From Saccoglossus kowalevskii (Eukaryota; Hemichordata; Enteropneusta; Harrimaniidae), in contig NW_003139137.1 in the NCBI RefSeq assembly GCF_000003605.2, positions 1 through 53,745 of the forward strand: DNA of 53,745 bases. Direction: 5' to 3'. The notes below the pieces were generated by a model that did no database searches, was not told the DNA's origin, and saw only the letters and a program-made list of their open reading frames with translations. A program made the translations under genes and the position numbers. Each line of letters begins with the position of its first letter. Position 1 is the first letter of the stretch. Below are positions 34,861 through 47,060 of this stretch, piece after piece.

Positions 34861-35800
34861 GCATAAACTTAGTGGCACTGACATTTTGGGGGTATTTAAT
34901 TGGTGGCCCTGACATCTTGGGGGCATAAACTTAGTGGCCCTGACGTCTTGGGGGCATAGACTTAGTGGCCCTTACATCTTGGGGGCATAAACTTAGTGGC
35001 CCTGACGTCTTGTGGGCATAAATTTAGTGGCCCTGACGTTTTGGGGGTATTTAATTGGTGCCCATGACATCTTGGGAGCATAAAATTAATGGCCCTGGCG
35101 TCTTGGGGGCATAAACATAGTGGCCCTGACATATTGGGGGTATTTAATTGGTGGCCCTGACATTTTTGGGGCATAAACTTAGTGGACCTGACATCTTGGG
35201 GGCATAAACTTAGTGGCCCTGACATCTTGTGGGCATAAACTTAGTGGCCCTGACATCTTGGAGGCATAAACTTAGTGGCCCTGACATCTTGGGGGCATAA
35301 AGTTAGTGGCCCTGACATCTTGCGGGCATAAACTTAGTGGCCCTGACATATTGGGGGCATAAACTTAGTGCCCCTGACATCTTGGGGGCATAAACTTAGT
35401 GGCCCTGACATCTTGGTAGTATTAAATTGGTGGCCCTGACATCTTGGGGACATAAACTTAGTGGCCCTGACGTTTTGGGGGCATAAACTTAGTGGCCCTC
35501 ACATCTTGGGGGCATAAACTTAGTGGCCCTGACGTCTTGGGAGCATAAACTTAGAGGCCCTGACATTTTGGGGGTATTTAATTGGTGGCCCTGACATCCT
35601 GGGGGCATAAACTTAGTGGCCCTGACGTCTTGGGGCATAAACTTAGTGGCCCTGACATTTTGGGGGTATGTATTCAGTGGCCCTGACATCTTGGGAGCAT
35701 AAGCATAGTGGCCCTGACATCTTGGGGGCATAAGCATAGTGGCCCTGACAACTTAATGGGCATTTGGGGGACATGCACTCAGTGACTCTGATAACTCAGG
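34861..35800. repeat. Relative of the GGTAGTATTAAATT module
   Basis: The CTTGGTAGTATTAAATTGG unit at about 35,413 is followed by E at 35,740. The preceding GACGTTTTGG, TTGGTGCCCATGAC, TTAATGGCCCTGGCGTC and ATATTGG plus B series matches 12,180-12,628. The copy has the same general layout as 11,252-12,955. Confidence 0.8.
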
Positions 35801-36340
35801 GGCATAAACTTAGTGGCCGTGACATCTTGGGGGCATAAACTTAGTGGCTCTGACATCTCGGGGTCATAAACTTAGTGGCCCTGACATATTGGGGGCATAA
35901 ACTTAGTGGCCATGACATCTTGGGGGCATAAACTTAGTGGCCCTGACATCTTGGGGGTATCAAATCGGTGGCCCTGACATCTTGGGGGCATAAACTTAGT
36001 GGCCCTGACATTTTCGGGGTATTTAATTGGTGGCCCTGACATCTTGGGGGCATAAACTTAGTGGCCCTGACGTCTTGGGGGCATAAACTTAGTGGCTCTG
36101 ACATTTTGGGGGTATGTACTCAGTGGCCCTGACATCTTGGGAGCATAAGCATAGTGGCCCTCACAACTTAATGTGCATTTGGGGGACATGCACTCAGTGA
36201 CCCTGATAACTCAGGGGCATAAACTTAGTGGCCCTGACATCTTGGGGGCATAAACTTAGTGGCTCTGACATCATGGGGTCATAAACTTAGTGGCTCTGAC
36301 ATCTTGGGGTCATAAACTTAGTGGCCCTGACATCTTGGGG
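35801..36340. repeat. A/B/C units with E at 36155
   Basis: An F-like GATAACTCAGG unit, TATCAAATCGG, ATTTTCGGGG with B, GACGTC, C, D, E (36,155, GTGCATTT subtype) and two GGGGTCAT units. The same series recurs at 38,550-38,960 and 47,685-47,960. Confidence 0.77.
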
Positions 36341-37260
36341 GCATACACTTAGTGGCCCTGACATTTTGGGGGTATGTACTCAGTGGCCCTGACATCTTGG
36401 GAGCATAAGCATAGTGGCCCTCACAACTTAATGTGCATTTGGGGCATAAACTCAGTGACCCTGATATCTCAGGGGCATAAACTTAGTGGACCTGACATCT
36501 TGGGGGCATAAACTTAGTGGCTCTGACATCGTGGGGTCATAAACTTAGTGGCCCTGACATCTTGGGGGCATAAACTTAGTGGCCCTGACATCTTGGAGGC
36601 ATAAACTTAGTGGCCCTGACATCTTGGGGGCATAAACTTAGCGGCCCTGACATCTTGGGTGCATAAACTTAGTGGCCCTGATATCTTTGGGGCATAATCT
36701 TAGTGGTCCTGATATCTTTGGGGCATAAACTTAGTGGACCTGACATCTTGGGGGCATAAACTTAGTGGCCCTGACATCTTGGGGGTATGTACTCAGTGGC
36801 CCTGACATCTTGGGAGCATAAGGATAGAGGCCCTCACAACTTAATGTGCATTTGGGGGACATGCACTCAGTGACCCTGATATCTCAGGGGCATAAACTTA
36901 GTGGCCCTGACATCTTGAGGGCATAAACCTAGTGGCCCTGACATCTTGGGGGCATAATCTTAGTGGCCCTGACATATTGGGGGCATAAACGTAGTGGCCC
37001 TGATATCCCAGGGGCATTAACTTAGTGGCTCTGACATTTTGGGGCATAAACTTAGTGGCCCTAACATCTTGGGGGCATAAACTTAGTGGCCCTGACATCT
37101 TGGAGGCATAAACTTAGTGGCCCTGACATCTTGGGGGCATGAACTTAGTGGCCCTGACATCTTGGGGGCATAAACTTAGTGGCCCTGACGTCTTGGGGGC
37201 ATAAACTTAGTGGCCCTGACATTTTGGGGGCATAAACTTAGTGGCCCTGACGTCTTGGGG
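36341..37260. repeat. 920-bp tandem repeat, copy 1
   Basis: Starts at a CATACACTTAG tail and contains E units at 36,415 (shortened to 41 bp, ending CATAAACTCAG) and 36,828 (head AGGCCC). Private variants shared with copy 2 include TAGAGGCCCTCAC, CCTAACATC, and a TTTTGGGGCAT unit after CATTAAC. The missing bases of the first E account for the difference in copy length. Confidence 0.9.
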
Positions 37261-38182
37261 GCATACACTTAGTGGCCCTGACATTTTGGGGGTATGTACT
37301 CAGTGGCCCTGACATCTTGGGAGCATAAGCATAGTGGCCCTCACAACTTAATGTGCATTTGGGGGACATGCACTCAGTGACCCTGATATCTCAGGGGCAT
37401 AAACTTAGTGGACCTGACATCTTGGGGGCATAAACTTAGTGGCTCTGACATCGTGGGGTCATAAACTTAGTGGCCCTGACATCTTGGGGGCATAAACTTA
37501 GTGGCCCTGACATCTTGGAGGCATAAACTTAGTGGCCCTGACATCTTGGGGGCATAAACTTAGCGGCCCTGACATCTTGGGTGCATAAACTTAGTGGCCC
37601 TGATATCTTTGGGGCATAATCTTAGTGGTCCTGATATCTTTGGGGCATAAACTTAGTGGACCTGACATCTTGGGGGCATAAACTTAGTGGCCCTGACATC
37701 TTGGGGGTATGTACTCAGTGGCCCTGACATCTTGGGAGCATAAGCATAGAGGCCCTCACAACTTAATGTGCATTTGGGGGACATGCACTAAGTGACCCTG
37801 ATATCTCAGGGGCATAAACTTAGTGGCCCTGACATCTTGAGGGCATAAACCTAGTGGCCCTGACATCTTGGGGGCATAATCTTAGTGGCCCTGACATATT
37901 GGGGGCATAAACGTAGTGGCCCTGATATCCCAGGGGCATTAACTTAGTGGCTCTGACATTTTGGGGCATAAACTTAGTGGCCCTAACATCTTGGGGGCAT
38001 AAACTTAGTGGCCCTGACATCTTGGAGGCATAAACTTAGTGGCCCTGACATCTTGGGGGCATGAACTTAGTGGCCCTGACATCTTGGGGGCATAAACTTA
38101 GTGGCCCTGACGTCTTGGGGGCATAAACTTAGTGGCCCTGACATTTTGGGGGCATAAACTTAGTGGCCCTGACGTCTTGGGG
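37261..38182. repeat. 922-bp tandem repeat, copy 2
   Basis: Direct copy of 36,341-37,260, with E at 37,335 (full length) and 37,750. A third copy starts at 38,183 and runs through E at 38,257 before diverging at CTCAGAGGCATAAACATAC near 38,315. The 36,828-37,260 half also resembles 2,610-3,000. Confidence 0.9.
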
Positions 38183-39040
38183 GCATACACTTAGTGGCCC
38201 TGACATTTTGGGGGTATGTACTCAGTGGCCCTGACATCTTGGGAGCATAAGCATAGTGGCCCTCACGACTTAATGTGCATTTGGGGGACATGCACTCAGT
38301 GACCCTGATATCTCAGAGGCATAAACATACTGGCCCTGACATCTTGGAGGCATAAACTTTGTGGCTCTGACATCTTGGGTTCATAAACTTAGTGGCCCTG
38401 ACATCTTGGGGGCATAAACTTAGTGGCCCTGACATCTTGGGGGCATAAACTTAGTGGCCCTGGCATATTGGGGGCATAAACTTAGTGGCCCTGACATATT
38501 GGGGGCATAAACTTAGTGGCCATGACATCTTGGGGGCATAAACTTAGTGGCCCTGACATCTTGGGGGTATTAAATCGGTGGCCCTGACATCTTGGGGGCA
38601 TAAACTTAGTGGCCCTGACGTCTTGGGGGCATAAACTTAGTGGCCCTGACGTCTTGGGGGCATAAACTTAGTGGCCCTGACATTTTCGGGGTATTTAATT
38701 GGTGGCCCTGACATCTTGGGGGCATAAACTTAGTGGCCCTGACGTCTTGGGGGCATAAACTTAGTGGCTCTGACATTTTGGGGGTATGTACTCAGTGGCC
38801 CTGACATCTTGGGAGCATAAGCATAGTGGCCCTCACAACTTAATGTGCATTTGGGGGACATGCACTCAGTGACCCTGATATCTCAGGGGCATAAACTTAG
38901 TGGACCTGACATCTTGGGGGCATAAACTTAGTGGCTCTGACATCTTGGGGTCATAAACTTAGTGGCCCTGACATCTTGGGGGCATAAACTTAGTGGCCCT
39001 GACATCTTGGAGGCATAAACTTAGTGGCCCTGACATCTTG
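38183..39040. repeat. Third partial 922-bp copy and repeat of the 35,940-36,340 series
   Basis: After the short third copy (to about 38,310) come A units, TGGCCATGAC, TATTAAATCGG, two GACGTC units, ATTTTCGGGG with B, C, D and E at 38,827. The E units at 38,257 and 38,827 are 570 bp apart, but the content differs from the 570-bp block at 5,101, so the equal spacing is coincidence. Confidence 0.77.
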
Positions 39041-41129
39041 GGGGCATAAACTTAGTGCCCCTGACATCTTGGGGGCATAAACTTAGTGGCCCTGACATCT
39101 TGGGGGCATAAACTTAGTGGCCCTGACATCTTGGGGGCATAAACTTAGTGGCCCTGACATCTTGGGGACATAAACTTAGTGGCCCTGACATCTTGGGGGC
39201 ATAAACTTAGTGGCCCTGATATCGTTGGGGCATAAACTTAGTGGACCTGACATCTTGGGGCATAAACTTAGTGGATCTGACATCTTGGGGGCATAAACTT
39301 AGTGGCCCTGACATATTGGGGGCATAAACTTAGTGGCCTTGACATCTTGGGGGCATAAACTTAGTGTCCCTGACATCTTGTGGGTATTAAATTGGTGGCC
39401 CTGACATCTTGGGGGCATAAACTTAGTGGCCCTGACGTCTTGGGGGCATAAACTTAGTGGTCCTGACGTCTTGGGGGCATAGACTTAGTGGCCCTGACAT
39501 CTTGGAGGCATAAACTTAGTGGCCCTGACATCTTGGAGGCATAAACTTAGTGGCCCTGACATCTTGGGGGCATAAACTTAGTGGCCCTGACATCTTGGGG
39601 GCATAAACTTAGTGGCCCTGACATCTTGGGGGCATAAACTTAGTGGCCCTGACATCTTCGGGGCATAAACTTAGTGGCCCTGACATCTTGGGGGCATAAA
39701 CTTAGTGGCCCTGACATATTGGGGGTATTTAATTGGTGGCCCTGACATCTTTGGGGCATAAACTTAGTGGACCTGACATCTTGGGGGCATAAACTTAGTG
39801 GCCCTGACATCTTGGGGGCATAAATTTAGTGGCCTTGACATCTTGGGGGCATAAACTTAGTGTCCCTGACATCTTGTGGGTATTAAATTGGTGGCCCTGA
39901 CATCTTGGGGGCATAAACTTAGTGGCCCTGACGTCTTGGGGGCATAAACTTAGTGGCCCTGACATCTTGGAGGCATAAACTTAGTGGCCCTGACATCTTG
40001 GGGGCATCAACTTAGTGGCCCTGACATCTTGGGGGCATAAATTTAGTGGCCCTGACATCTTGGGGGCATAAACTTAGTGGCCCTGACATCTTGGGGGCAT
40101 AAACTTAGTGGCCCTGACATCTTGGGGGCATAAACTTAGTGGCCCTGAAATCTTCGGGGCATAAACTTAGTGGACCTGACATCTTGGGGGCATAAACTTA
40201 GTGGCCCTGACATCTTGGGGGCATAAACTTAGTGGCCCTGACATCTTGGGGGCATAAACTTAGTGGCCCTGACATCTTGGAGGCATAAACTTAGTGGCCC
40301 TGACATCTTGGGGCATAAACTTAGTGGACCTGACATCTTGGGGGCATAAACTTAGTGGCCCTGACATATTGGGGGCATAAACTTAGTGGCCTTGACATCT
40401 TGGGGGCATAAACTTAGTGGCCCTAACGTCTTGGGGGCATACACTTAGTGGCCCTGACGTCTTGGGGGCATAGAATTAGTGGCCCTGACATCTTGGAGGC
40501 ATAAACTTAGTGGCCCTGACATCTTGGGGGCATAAACTTAGTGGCCCTGACATCTTGGGAGCATAAACTTAGTGGCCCTGACATCTTGGGGGCATAAACT
40601 TAGTGGCCCTGACATCTTGGGGGCATAAACTTAGTGGCCCTGACATCTTGGGGGCATAAACTTAGTGGCCCTGACATATTGGGGGTATTTAATTGGTGGC
40701 CCTGACATCTTTGGGGCATAAACTTAGTGGACCTGACATCTTGGGGGCATAAACTTAGTGGCCCTGACATAATGGGGGCATAAACTTAGTGGCCCTGACA
40801 TCTTGGAGGCATAAACTTAGTGGCCCTGACATCTTGGGGGCATAAAGTTAGTGGCCCTGACATATTGAGAACATAAACTTAGTGGCCCTGACATCTTGGG
40901 GGCATACACTTAGTGGCCCTGACGTCTTGGGGGCATAGACTTAGTGGCCCTGACATCTTGGAGGCATAAACTTAGTGGCCCTGACATCTTGGGGGCATAA
41001 ACTTAGTGGCCCTGACATCTTGGGGGCATAAACTTAGTGGCCCTGACATATTGGGGGCATAAACTTAGTGGCCCTGACATATTGGGGCATAAACTTAGTG
41101 GCCCTGACATCTTGGGGGCATAAACTTAG
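39041..41129. repeat. A-rich domain
   Basis: Consensus units with two TGTCCCTGAC plus CTTGTGGGTATTAAATT pairs (about 39,365 and 39,860), CATCAAC and GAAATCTTCGG (40,010-40,160), and ACATAATGG (40,770). Bases about 39,160-39,700 resemble 49,195-49,680. Bases about 40,320-40,690 resemble 48,090-48,430. No E unit and no gene. Confidence 0.8.
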
Positions 41130-41171
41130 TGGCCCTGACAACTTAATGGGCATTTGGGGGTATTAAATCGG
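41130..41171. repeat. Hybrid unit: E start joined to a B end
   Basis: The unit has the E head and insertion (ACAACTTAATGGGCATTTG) but ends GGGGTATTAAATCGG like a B unit instead of ACATGCACTCAG. It is 42 bp long. It records an exchange inside the unit at the shared G run. Confidence 0.9.
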
Positions 41172-42061
41172 TGGCCCTGACATCTTGGGGGCATAAACTT
41201 AGTGGCCCTGACATCTTGGGGGCATAAACTTAGTGGCCCTGACGTCTTGGGGGCATAAACTTAGTGGCCCTGACATCTTGGGGGCATAAACTTAGTGGCC
41301 CTGACATCTTGGGGGCATAAACTTAGTGGCCCTGACATCTTGGGGGCATAAACTTAGTGGCCCTGACATTTTGGGGGTATGTACTCAGTGGCCCTGACAT
41401 CTTGGGAGCATAAGCATAGTGGCCCTGACATCTTGGGGGCATAAGCATAGTGGCCCTGACAACTTAATGTGCATTTGGGGGCATAAACTTAGTGGACCTG
41501 ACATCTTGGGGGCATAAACTTAGTGGCTCTGACATCTTGGGGGCATAAACTTAGTGGCCCTGACATCTTGGGGGCATAAACTTAGTGGCCCTGACATCTT
41601 GGGGGCATAAACTTAGTGGCCCTGACATCTTGGGGCATAAACTTAGTGGCCCTGACATCTTGGGGGCATAAACTTAGTGGCCCTGACATCTTGGGGGCAT
41701 AAACTTAGTGGCCCTGACATCTTGGGGGCATAAACTTAGCGGCCCTGACATCTTGGGTGCATAAACTTAGTGGCCCTGATATCTTTGGGGCATAAACTTA
41801 GTGGACCTGATATCTTGGGGGCATAAACTTAGTGGCCCTGACATCTTGGGGGCATAAACTTAATGGCCCTGACATCTTGGGGGTATTTAATTGGTGGCCC
41901 TGACATCTTGGGGGCATAAACTTAGTGGCCCTGACGTCTTGGGGGCATAAACTTAGTGGCTCTGACATTTTGGTGGTATGTACTCAGTGGCCCTGACATC
42001 TTGGGAGCATAAGCATAGTGGCCCTCACAACTTAATGTGCATTTGAGGGACATGCACTCAG
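41172..42061. repeat. Mixed domain with hybrid E at 41451 and E at 42019
   Basis: A, C and two D units lead to 41,451-41,492, an E start (GTGCATTT) joined to an ordinary CATAAACTTAG end: a second hybrid of 42 bp broken at the same G run. Then A, AGCGGCC, GGGTGCAT and TTTGGGGCAT units, B, C, D and the E at 42,019, which has TTTGAGGGAC. Confidence 0.8.
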
Positions 42062-43560
42062 TGACCCTGATATCTCAGGGGCATAAACTTAGTGGCCCTG
42101 ACATCTTGGAGGCATAAACTTAGTGGCCCTGACATCTTGGGGGCATAAACTTAGTGGCCCTGACATCTTGGGGGCATAAACTTAGTGGCCCTGACATCTT
42201 GGGGGCATAAACTTAGTGGCCCTGACATCTTGGGGGCATAAACTTAGTGACCCTGACATCTTGGGGGCATAAACTTAGTGGCCCTGACATCTTGGGGGCA
42301 TAAACTTAGTGGCCCTGACATCTTGGGGGCATAAACTTAGTGGCCCTGACATCTTGGGGGCATAAACTTAGTGGCCCTGACATCTTGGGGGCATAAACTT
42401 AGTGACCCTGACATCTTGGGGGCATAAACTTAGTGGCCCTGACATCTTGGGGACATAAACTTAGTGGCCCTGACATCTTGCGGGCATAAACTTAGTGGCC
42501 CTGATATCTTTGGGGCATAAACTTAGTGGACCTGACATCTTGGGGCATAAACTTAGTGGATCTGACATCTTGGGGGCATAAACTTAATGGCCCTGACATA
42601 TTGGGGGCATAAACTTAGTGGCCTTGACATCTTGGGGGCATAAACTTAGTGTCCCTGACATCTTGTGGGTATTAAATTGGTGGCCCTGACATCTTGGGGG
42701 CATAAACTTAGTGGCCCTGACGTCTTGGGGGCATAAACTTAGTGGCCGTGACATCTTGGAGGCATAAACTTAGTGGCCCTGACATCTTGGGGGCATCAAC
42801 TTAGTGGCCCTGACATCTTGGGGGCATAAATTTAGTGGCCCTGACATCTTGGGGGCATAAACTTAGTGGCCCTGACATCTTGGGGGCATAAACTTAGTGG
42901 CCCTGACATCTTGGGGGCATAAACTTAGTGGCCCTGAAATCTTCGGGGCATAAACTTAGTGGACCTGACATCTTGGGGGCATAAACTTAGTGGCCCTGAC
43001 ATCTTGGGGGCATAAACTTAGTGGCCCTGACATCTTGGGGGCATAAACTTAGTGGCCCTGACATCTTGGAGGCATAAACTTAGTGGCCCTGACATCTTGG
43101 GGCATAAACTTAGTGGACCTGACATCTTGGGGGCATAAACTTAGTGGCCCTGACATATTGGGGGCATAAACTTAGTGGCCTTGACATCTTTGGGGGCATA
43201 AACTTAGTGTCCCTGACCTCTTGGGGGTATTAACTTGGTGGCCCTGACATTTTGGGGGCATAAATTTAGTGGCCCTGACATCTTGGGGGCATAAACTTAG
43301 TGGCCCTGACATCTTGGGGGCATAAACTTAGTGGCCCTGACATCTTGGGGGCATAAACTTAGTGGCCCTGACATCTTGGGGCATAAACTTAGTGGCCCTG
43401 ACATCTTCGGGGCATAAACTTAGTGGCCCTGACATCTTGGGGGCATAAACTTAGTGGCCCTGACATCTTGGGAACATAAACTTAGTGGCCCTGACATCTT
43501 GGGGGCATAAACTTAGTGGCCCTGACATATTGGGTGCATAAACGTAGTCGCCCTGACGTC
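42062..43560. repeat. A-rich domain
   Basis: A long run of nearly pure A units (42,092-42,460) precedes the segment copied from 32,740-33,350 (42,470-43,085). One unit near 43,190 has TTTGGGGGCAT (one base longer), and a CCTCTTGGGGGTATTAACTTGG unit lies near 43,213-43,240. No gene is seen. Confidence 0.8.
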
Positions 43561-44385
43561 TTGGGTCCATAGACTTAGTGGCCCTGACATTTTGGGGGTA
43601 TTTAATTGATGGCCCTGACATCTTGGGGGCATAAAATTAGTGGCCCTGACGTCTTGGGGGCATAAACTTAGTGTCCCTTACATCTTGGGGGCATAAACTT
43701 AGTGGCCCTGACGTCTTGGGGGCATAAACTTAGTGGCCCTGACGTCTTGGGGGCATAAACTTAGTGGCCCTGACTTCTTGGAGGCATAAACTTAGTGGTC
43801 CTGACATCTTGGGGCCATAAACTTAGTGGCCCTGGCATCTAGGGGGCATAAACTTAGTGGCCCTGACATCTTGGGGGCATAAACTTAGTGGCCCTGACAT
43901 CTTGGGGGTATTTAATTGGTGGCCCTGACATCTTGGGGGCATAAACTTAGTGGCCCTCACGCCTTGGGGGCATAGACTTAGTGGCCCTTACATCTTGGGG
44001 GCATAAACTTCGTGACCCTGACGTCTTGTGGGCATAAATTTAGTGGCCCTGATATTTTGGGGGTATTTAATTGGTGGCCCTGACATCTTGGGAGCATAAA
44101 CTTATTGGCCCTGGCGTCTTGGGGGCATAAACATAGTGGCCGTGACATCTTGGGGGTATAAACTCAGTGGCCCTGACATCTTGGGGGAATAAGCATAGTG
44201 CCCCTGACAACTTAATGGGCATTTGGGGGACATGCACGCAGTGACCCTGATATCTCAGGGGCATAAACTTAGTGGCCCTGACATCTTGGGAACATAAACT
44301 TAGTGGCCCTGACATATTGGGGGCATAAACTTAGTGGCCCTGACATCTTGGGGGCATAAACTTAGTGGCTCTGACGTCTTGGGGC
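43561..44385. repeat. Diverged 570-bp-type block with E at 44199
   Basis: Contains CTCACGCC, CTTCGTGACC, TTATTGGCCCTGGCGTC and GTGGCCGTGAC, variants otherwise seen together only in the 5,101-6,240 duplication. The E here has GGGCATT and the D unit has GGGGGAATAAGC, so it is a relative rather than a direct copy. Confidence 0.82.
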
Positions 44386-44560
44386 CATAGACTTATGGGC
44401 CTGACATTTGGGGTATTTAATTGATGCTCTGACATCTTGGGGCATAAATTTAGTGGCCTGACATCTGGGGGCATAAACTAGTGGCCTGACATCTTGGTAG
44501 TATTAAATTGGTGGCCCTGACATCTGGGGACATAAACTTAGTGGCCTGACGTCTTGGGGG
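44386..44560. repeat. Second cluster of short deletions
   Basis: About 175 bp in which most units lose one to three bases: CTTATGGGCCTGAC, ACATTTGGGGTATT, TTGATGCTCTGAC, GGCCTGACATCTGGGGG, CATAAACTAGTGGCC and CATCTGGGGAC. Clean units resume at about 44,550. The pattern of loss in short homopolymer runs is the same as at 7,436-7,680. Confidence 0.8.
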
Positions 44561-46130
44561 CATAAACTTAGTGGCCCTGACGTCTTGGGAGCATAAACTT
44601 AGTGGCCCTGACATTTTGGGGGTATTTAATTGGTGGCCCTGACATCCTGGGGGCATAAACTTAGTGGCCCTGACAACTTAATGGGCATTTGGGGGACATG
44701 CACTCAGTGACTCTGATATCTCAGGGGCATAAACTTAGTGGCCCTGACATCTTGGGGGCATAAACTTAGTGGCTCTGACATCTTGGGGTCATAAACTTAG
44801 TAGCCCTGACATCTTGGGGGCATTAACTTAGTGGCCCTGACATCTTGGGAGCATAAGCATAGTGGCCCTGACATCTTGGGGGCATAAGCATAGTGGCCCT
44901 GACAACTTAATGGGCATTTGGGGGACATGCACTCAGTGACCCTGATATCTCAGGGGCATAAACTTAGTGGCCCTGACATCTTGGGGGCATAAACTTAGTG
45001 GCTCTGACATCTTGGGGTCATAAACTTAGTAGCCCTGACATCTTGGGGGCATTAACTTAGTGGCCCTGACATCTTGGGGGCATAAACTTAGTGGCCCTGA
45101 CATCTTGGGGGCATAAACTTAGTGGCCCTGACATCTTGGGGGTATTTAATTGGTGGCCCTGACATCTTGGGAGCATAACCTTAGTGGCCCTGACGTCTTG
45201 GGGGCATAGACTTAGTGGCCCTTACATCTTGGGGGCATAAACTTAGTGGCCCTGACGTCTTGTGGGCATAAATTTAGTGGCCCTGACATGTTGGGGGTAT
45301 TTAATTGGTGGCCCTGACATCTTGGGAGCATAAACTTAATGGCCCTGGCGTCTTGGGGGCATAAACATAGTGGCCCTGACATTTTGGGGGTATGTACTCA
45401 GTGGCCCTGACATCTTGGGGGCATAAGCATAGTGGCCCTGACAACTTAATGGGCATTTGGGGGACATGCACTTAGTGACCCTGATATATCAGGGGCATAA
45501 ACTTAGTGGCCCCGACATATTGGGGGCATAAACTTAGTGGCCCTGGCATTCTAGTGTTATGTATTCAGTGGCCCTAGCATCTTGGGGGCATAAAAGTAGT
45601 GGCCCTGACAACTTAAGGGGCATATGGAAGACATGCACTCAGTGGCTCTGATATCTTGGGGGCATGAACTTAGTGGCCCTGACGTCTTTGGGGCATAAAC
45701 TTAGTGGCCCTGACATTTTGGGGGTATTTAATTGGTGTCCCTGACATCTTGGGGGCATAAACTTAGTGGCCCTGACGTCTTGGGGGCATAAACTTAGTGG
45801 CTCTGACATCTTGGGGTCATAAACTTAGTGGCCCTGACAACTTAATGGGCATTTGGGGGACATGCACTCAGTGACCCTGATATCTCAGGGGCATAAACTT
45901 AGTGGCCCTGACATCTTGGGGGCATAAACTTAGTGGCTCTGACATCTTGGGGTCATAAACTTAGTGTCCCTGACATCTTGGGGGCATAAACTTAGTGACC
46001 CTGACATCTTGGGGGCATAAACTTAGTGGCCCTGACATCTTGGAGGCATAAACTTAGTGGCCCTGACATCTTGGGGGCATAAACTTAGTGGTCCTGACAT
46101 CTTGGGGGCATAAACTTAGTGGCTCTGACA
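44561..46130. repeat. Second copy of the 33,388-34,860 segment
   Basis: After a short GACGTC, B and CATCCTGG lead-in, E or E-like units lie at 44,665, 44,894, 45,433, 45,600 and 45,829. Order and spacing match the copy 11.28 kb upstream. The F unit at 45,476 holds the perfect palindrome CCCTGATATATCAGGG (45,479-45,494); the upstream copy has GATATCTC at that place. Confidence 0.88.
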
Positions 46131-47060
46131 TCTTGGGGTCATAAACTTAGTGGGCCTGACATCTTGGGGGCATAAACTTAGTGGCCCTGACATCTTGGGG
46201 GCATAAACTTAGTGGCCCTGACATCTTGGGGGCATAAACTTAGTGGCCCTGACATCTTGGAAGCATAAACTTAGTGGCCCTGACATTTTGGGGGCATAAA
46301 CTTAGTGGCCCTGACATCTTGGGGGCATAAACTTAGTGGCCCTGACATCTTGGGGGCATAAACTTAGTGGCCCTGACATCTTGGGGGCATAAACTTAGTG
46401 GCCCTGACATTTTGGGGGTATTTAATTGGTGGCCCTGACATCTTGGGAGCATATACTTAATGGCCCTAGCGTCTTGGGGGCATAAACATAGTGGCCCTGA
46501 CATTTTGGGGGTATGTACTCAGTGGCCCTGACATCTTGGGGGCATAAGCATAGTGGCCCTGACAACTTAATGGGCATTTGGGGGACATGCACTCAGTGAC
46601 CCTGATATCTCAGGGGCATAAACTTAGTGGCCCTGACATCTTGGGGGCATAAACTTAGTGGCCCTGACATTCTAGGGGTATGTATTCAGTGGCCCTAGCA
46701 TCTTGGGGACATAAAAGTAGTGGCCCTGACAACTTAAGGGGCATATGGAAGACATGCACTCAGTGGCTCTGATATCTTGGGGGCATGAACTTAGTGGCCC
46801 TGACGTCTTGGGGGCATAAATTTAGTGGCCCTGACATTTTGGGGGTATTTAATTGGTGTCCCTGACATCTTGGGGGCATAAACTTAGTGGCCCTGACGTC
46901 TTGGGGGCATAAACTTAGTGGCCCTGACATTTTGGGGGTATGTACTCAGTGGCCCTGACATCTTGGGAGCATAAGCATAGTGGCCCTGACATCTTGGGGG
47001 CATAAGCATAGTGGCCCTGACAACTTAATGGGCATTTGGGGGACATGCACTCAGTGACCC
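46131..47060. repeat. A units, double-E block copy 5, and a further E
   Basis: A-type units (46,131-46,410) lead through B and TTAATGGCCCTAGCGTC to the double-E block at 46,492-46,794 (E at 46,554, CATATGG subtype at 46,721). This copy has ATTCTAGGGGTATG where the others have ATTCTAGTGTTATG. C, two D units and E at 47,012 follow. Confidence 0.85.

Noticed and set aside
38257-38869. 570-bp E-to-E spacing as another copy of the 5,101-6,240 duplication
   Set aside because: The units between are different (TATTAAATCGG, ATTTTCGGGG, double GACGTC; no CTCACGCC or CTTCGTGACC). Equal spacing is chance.
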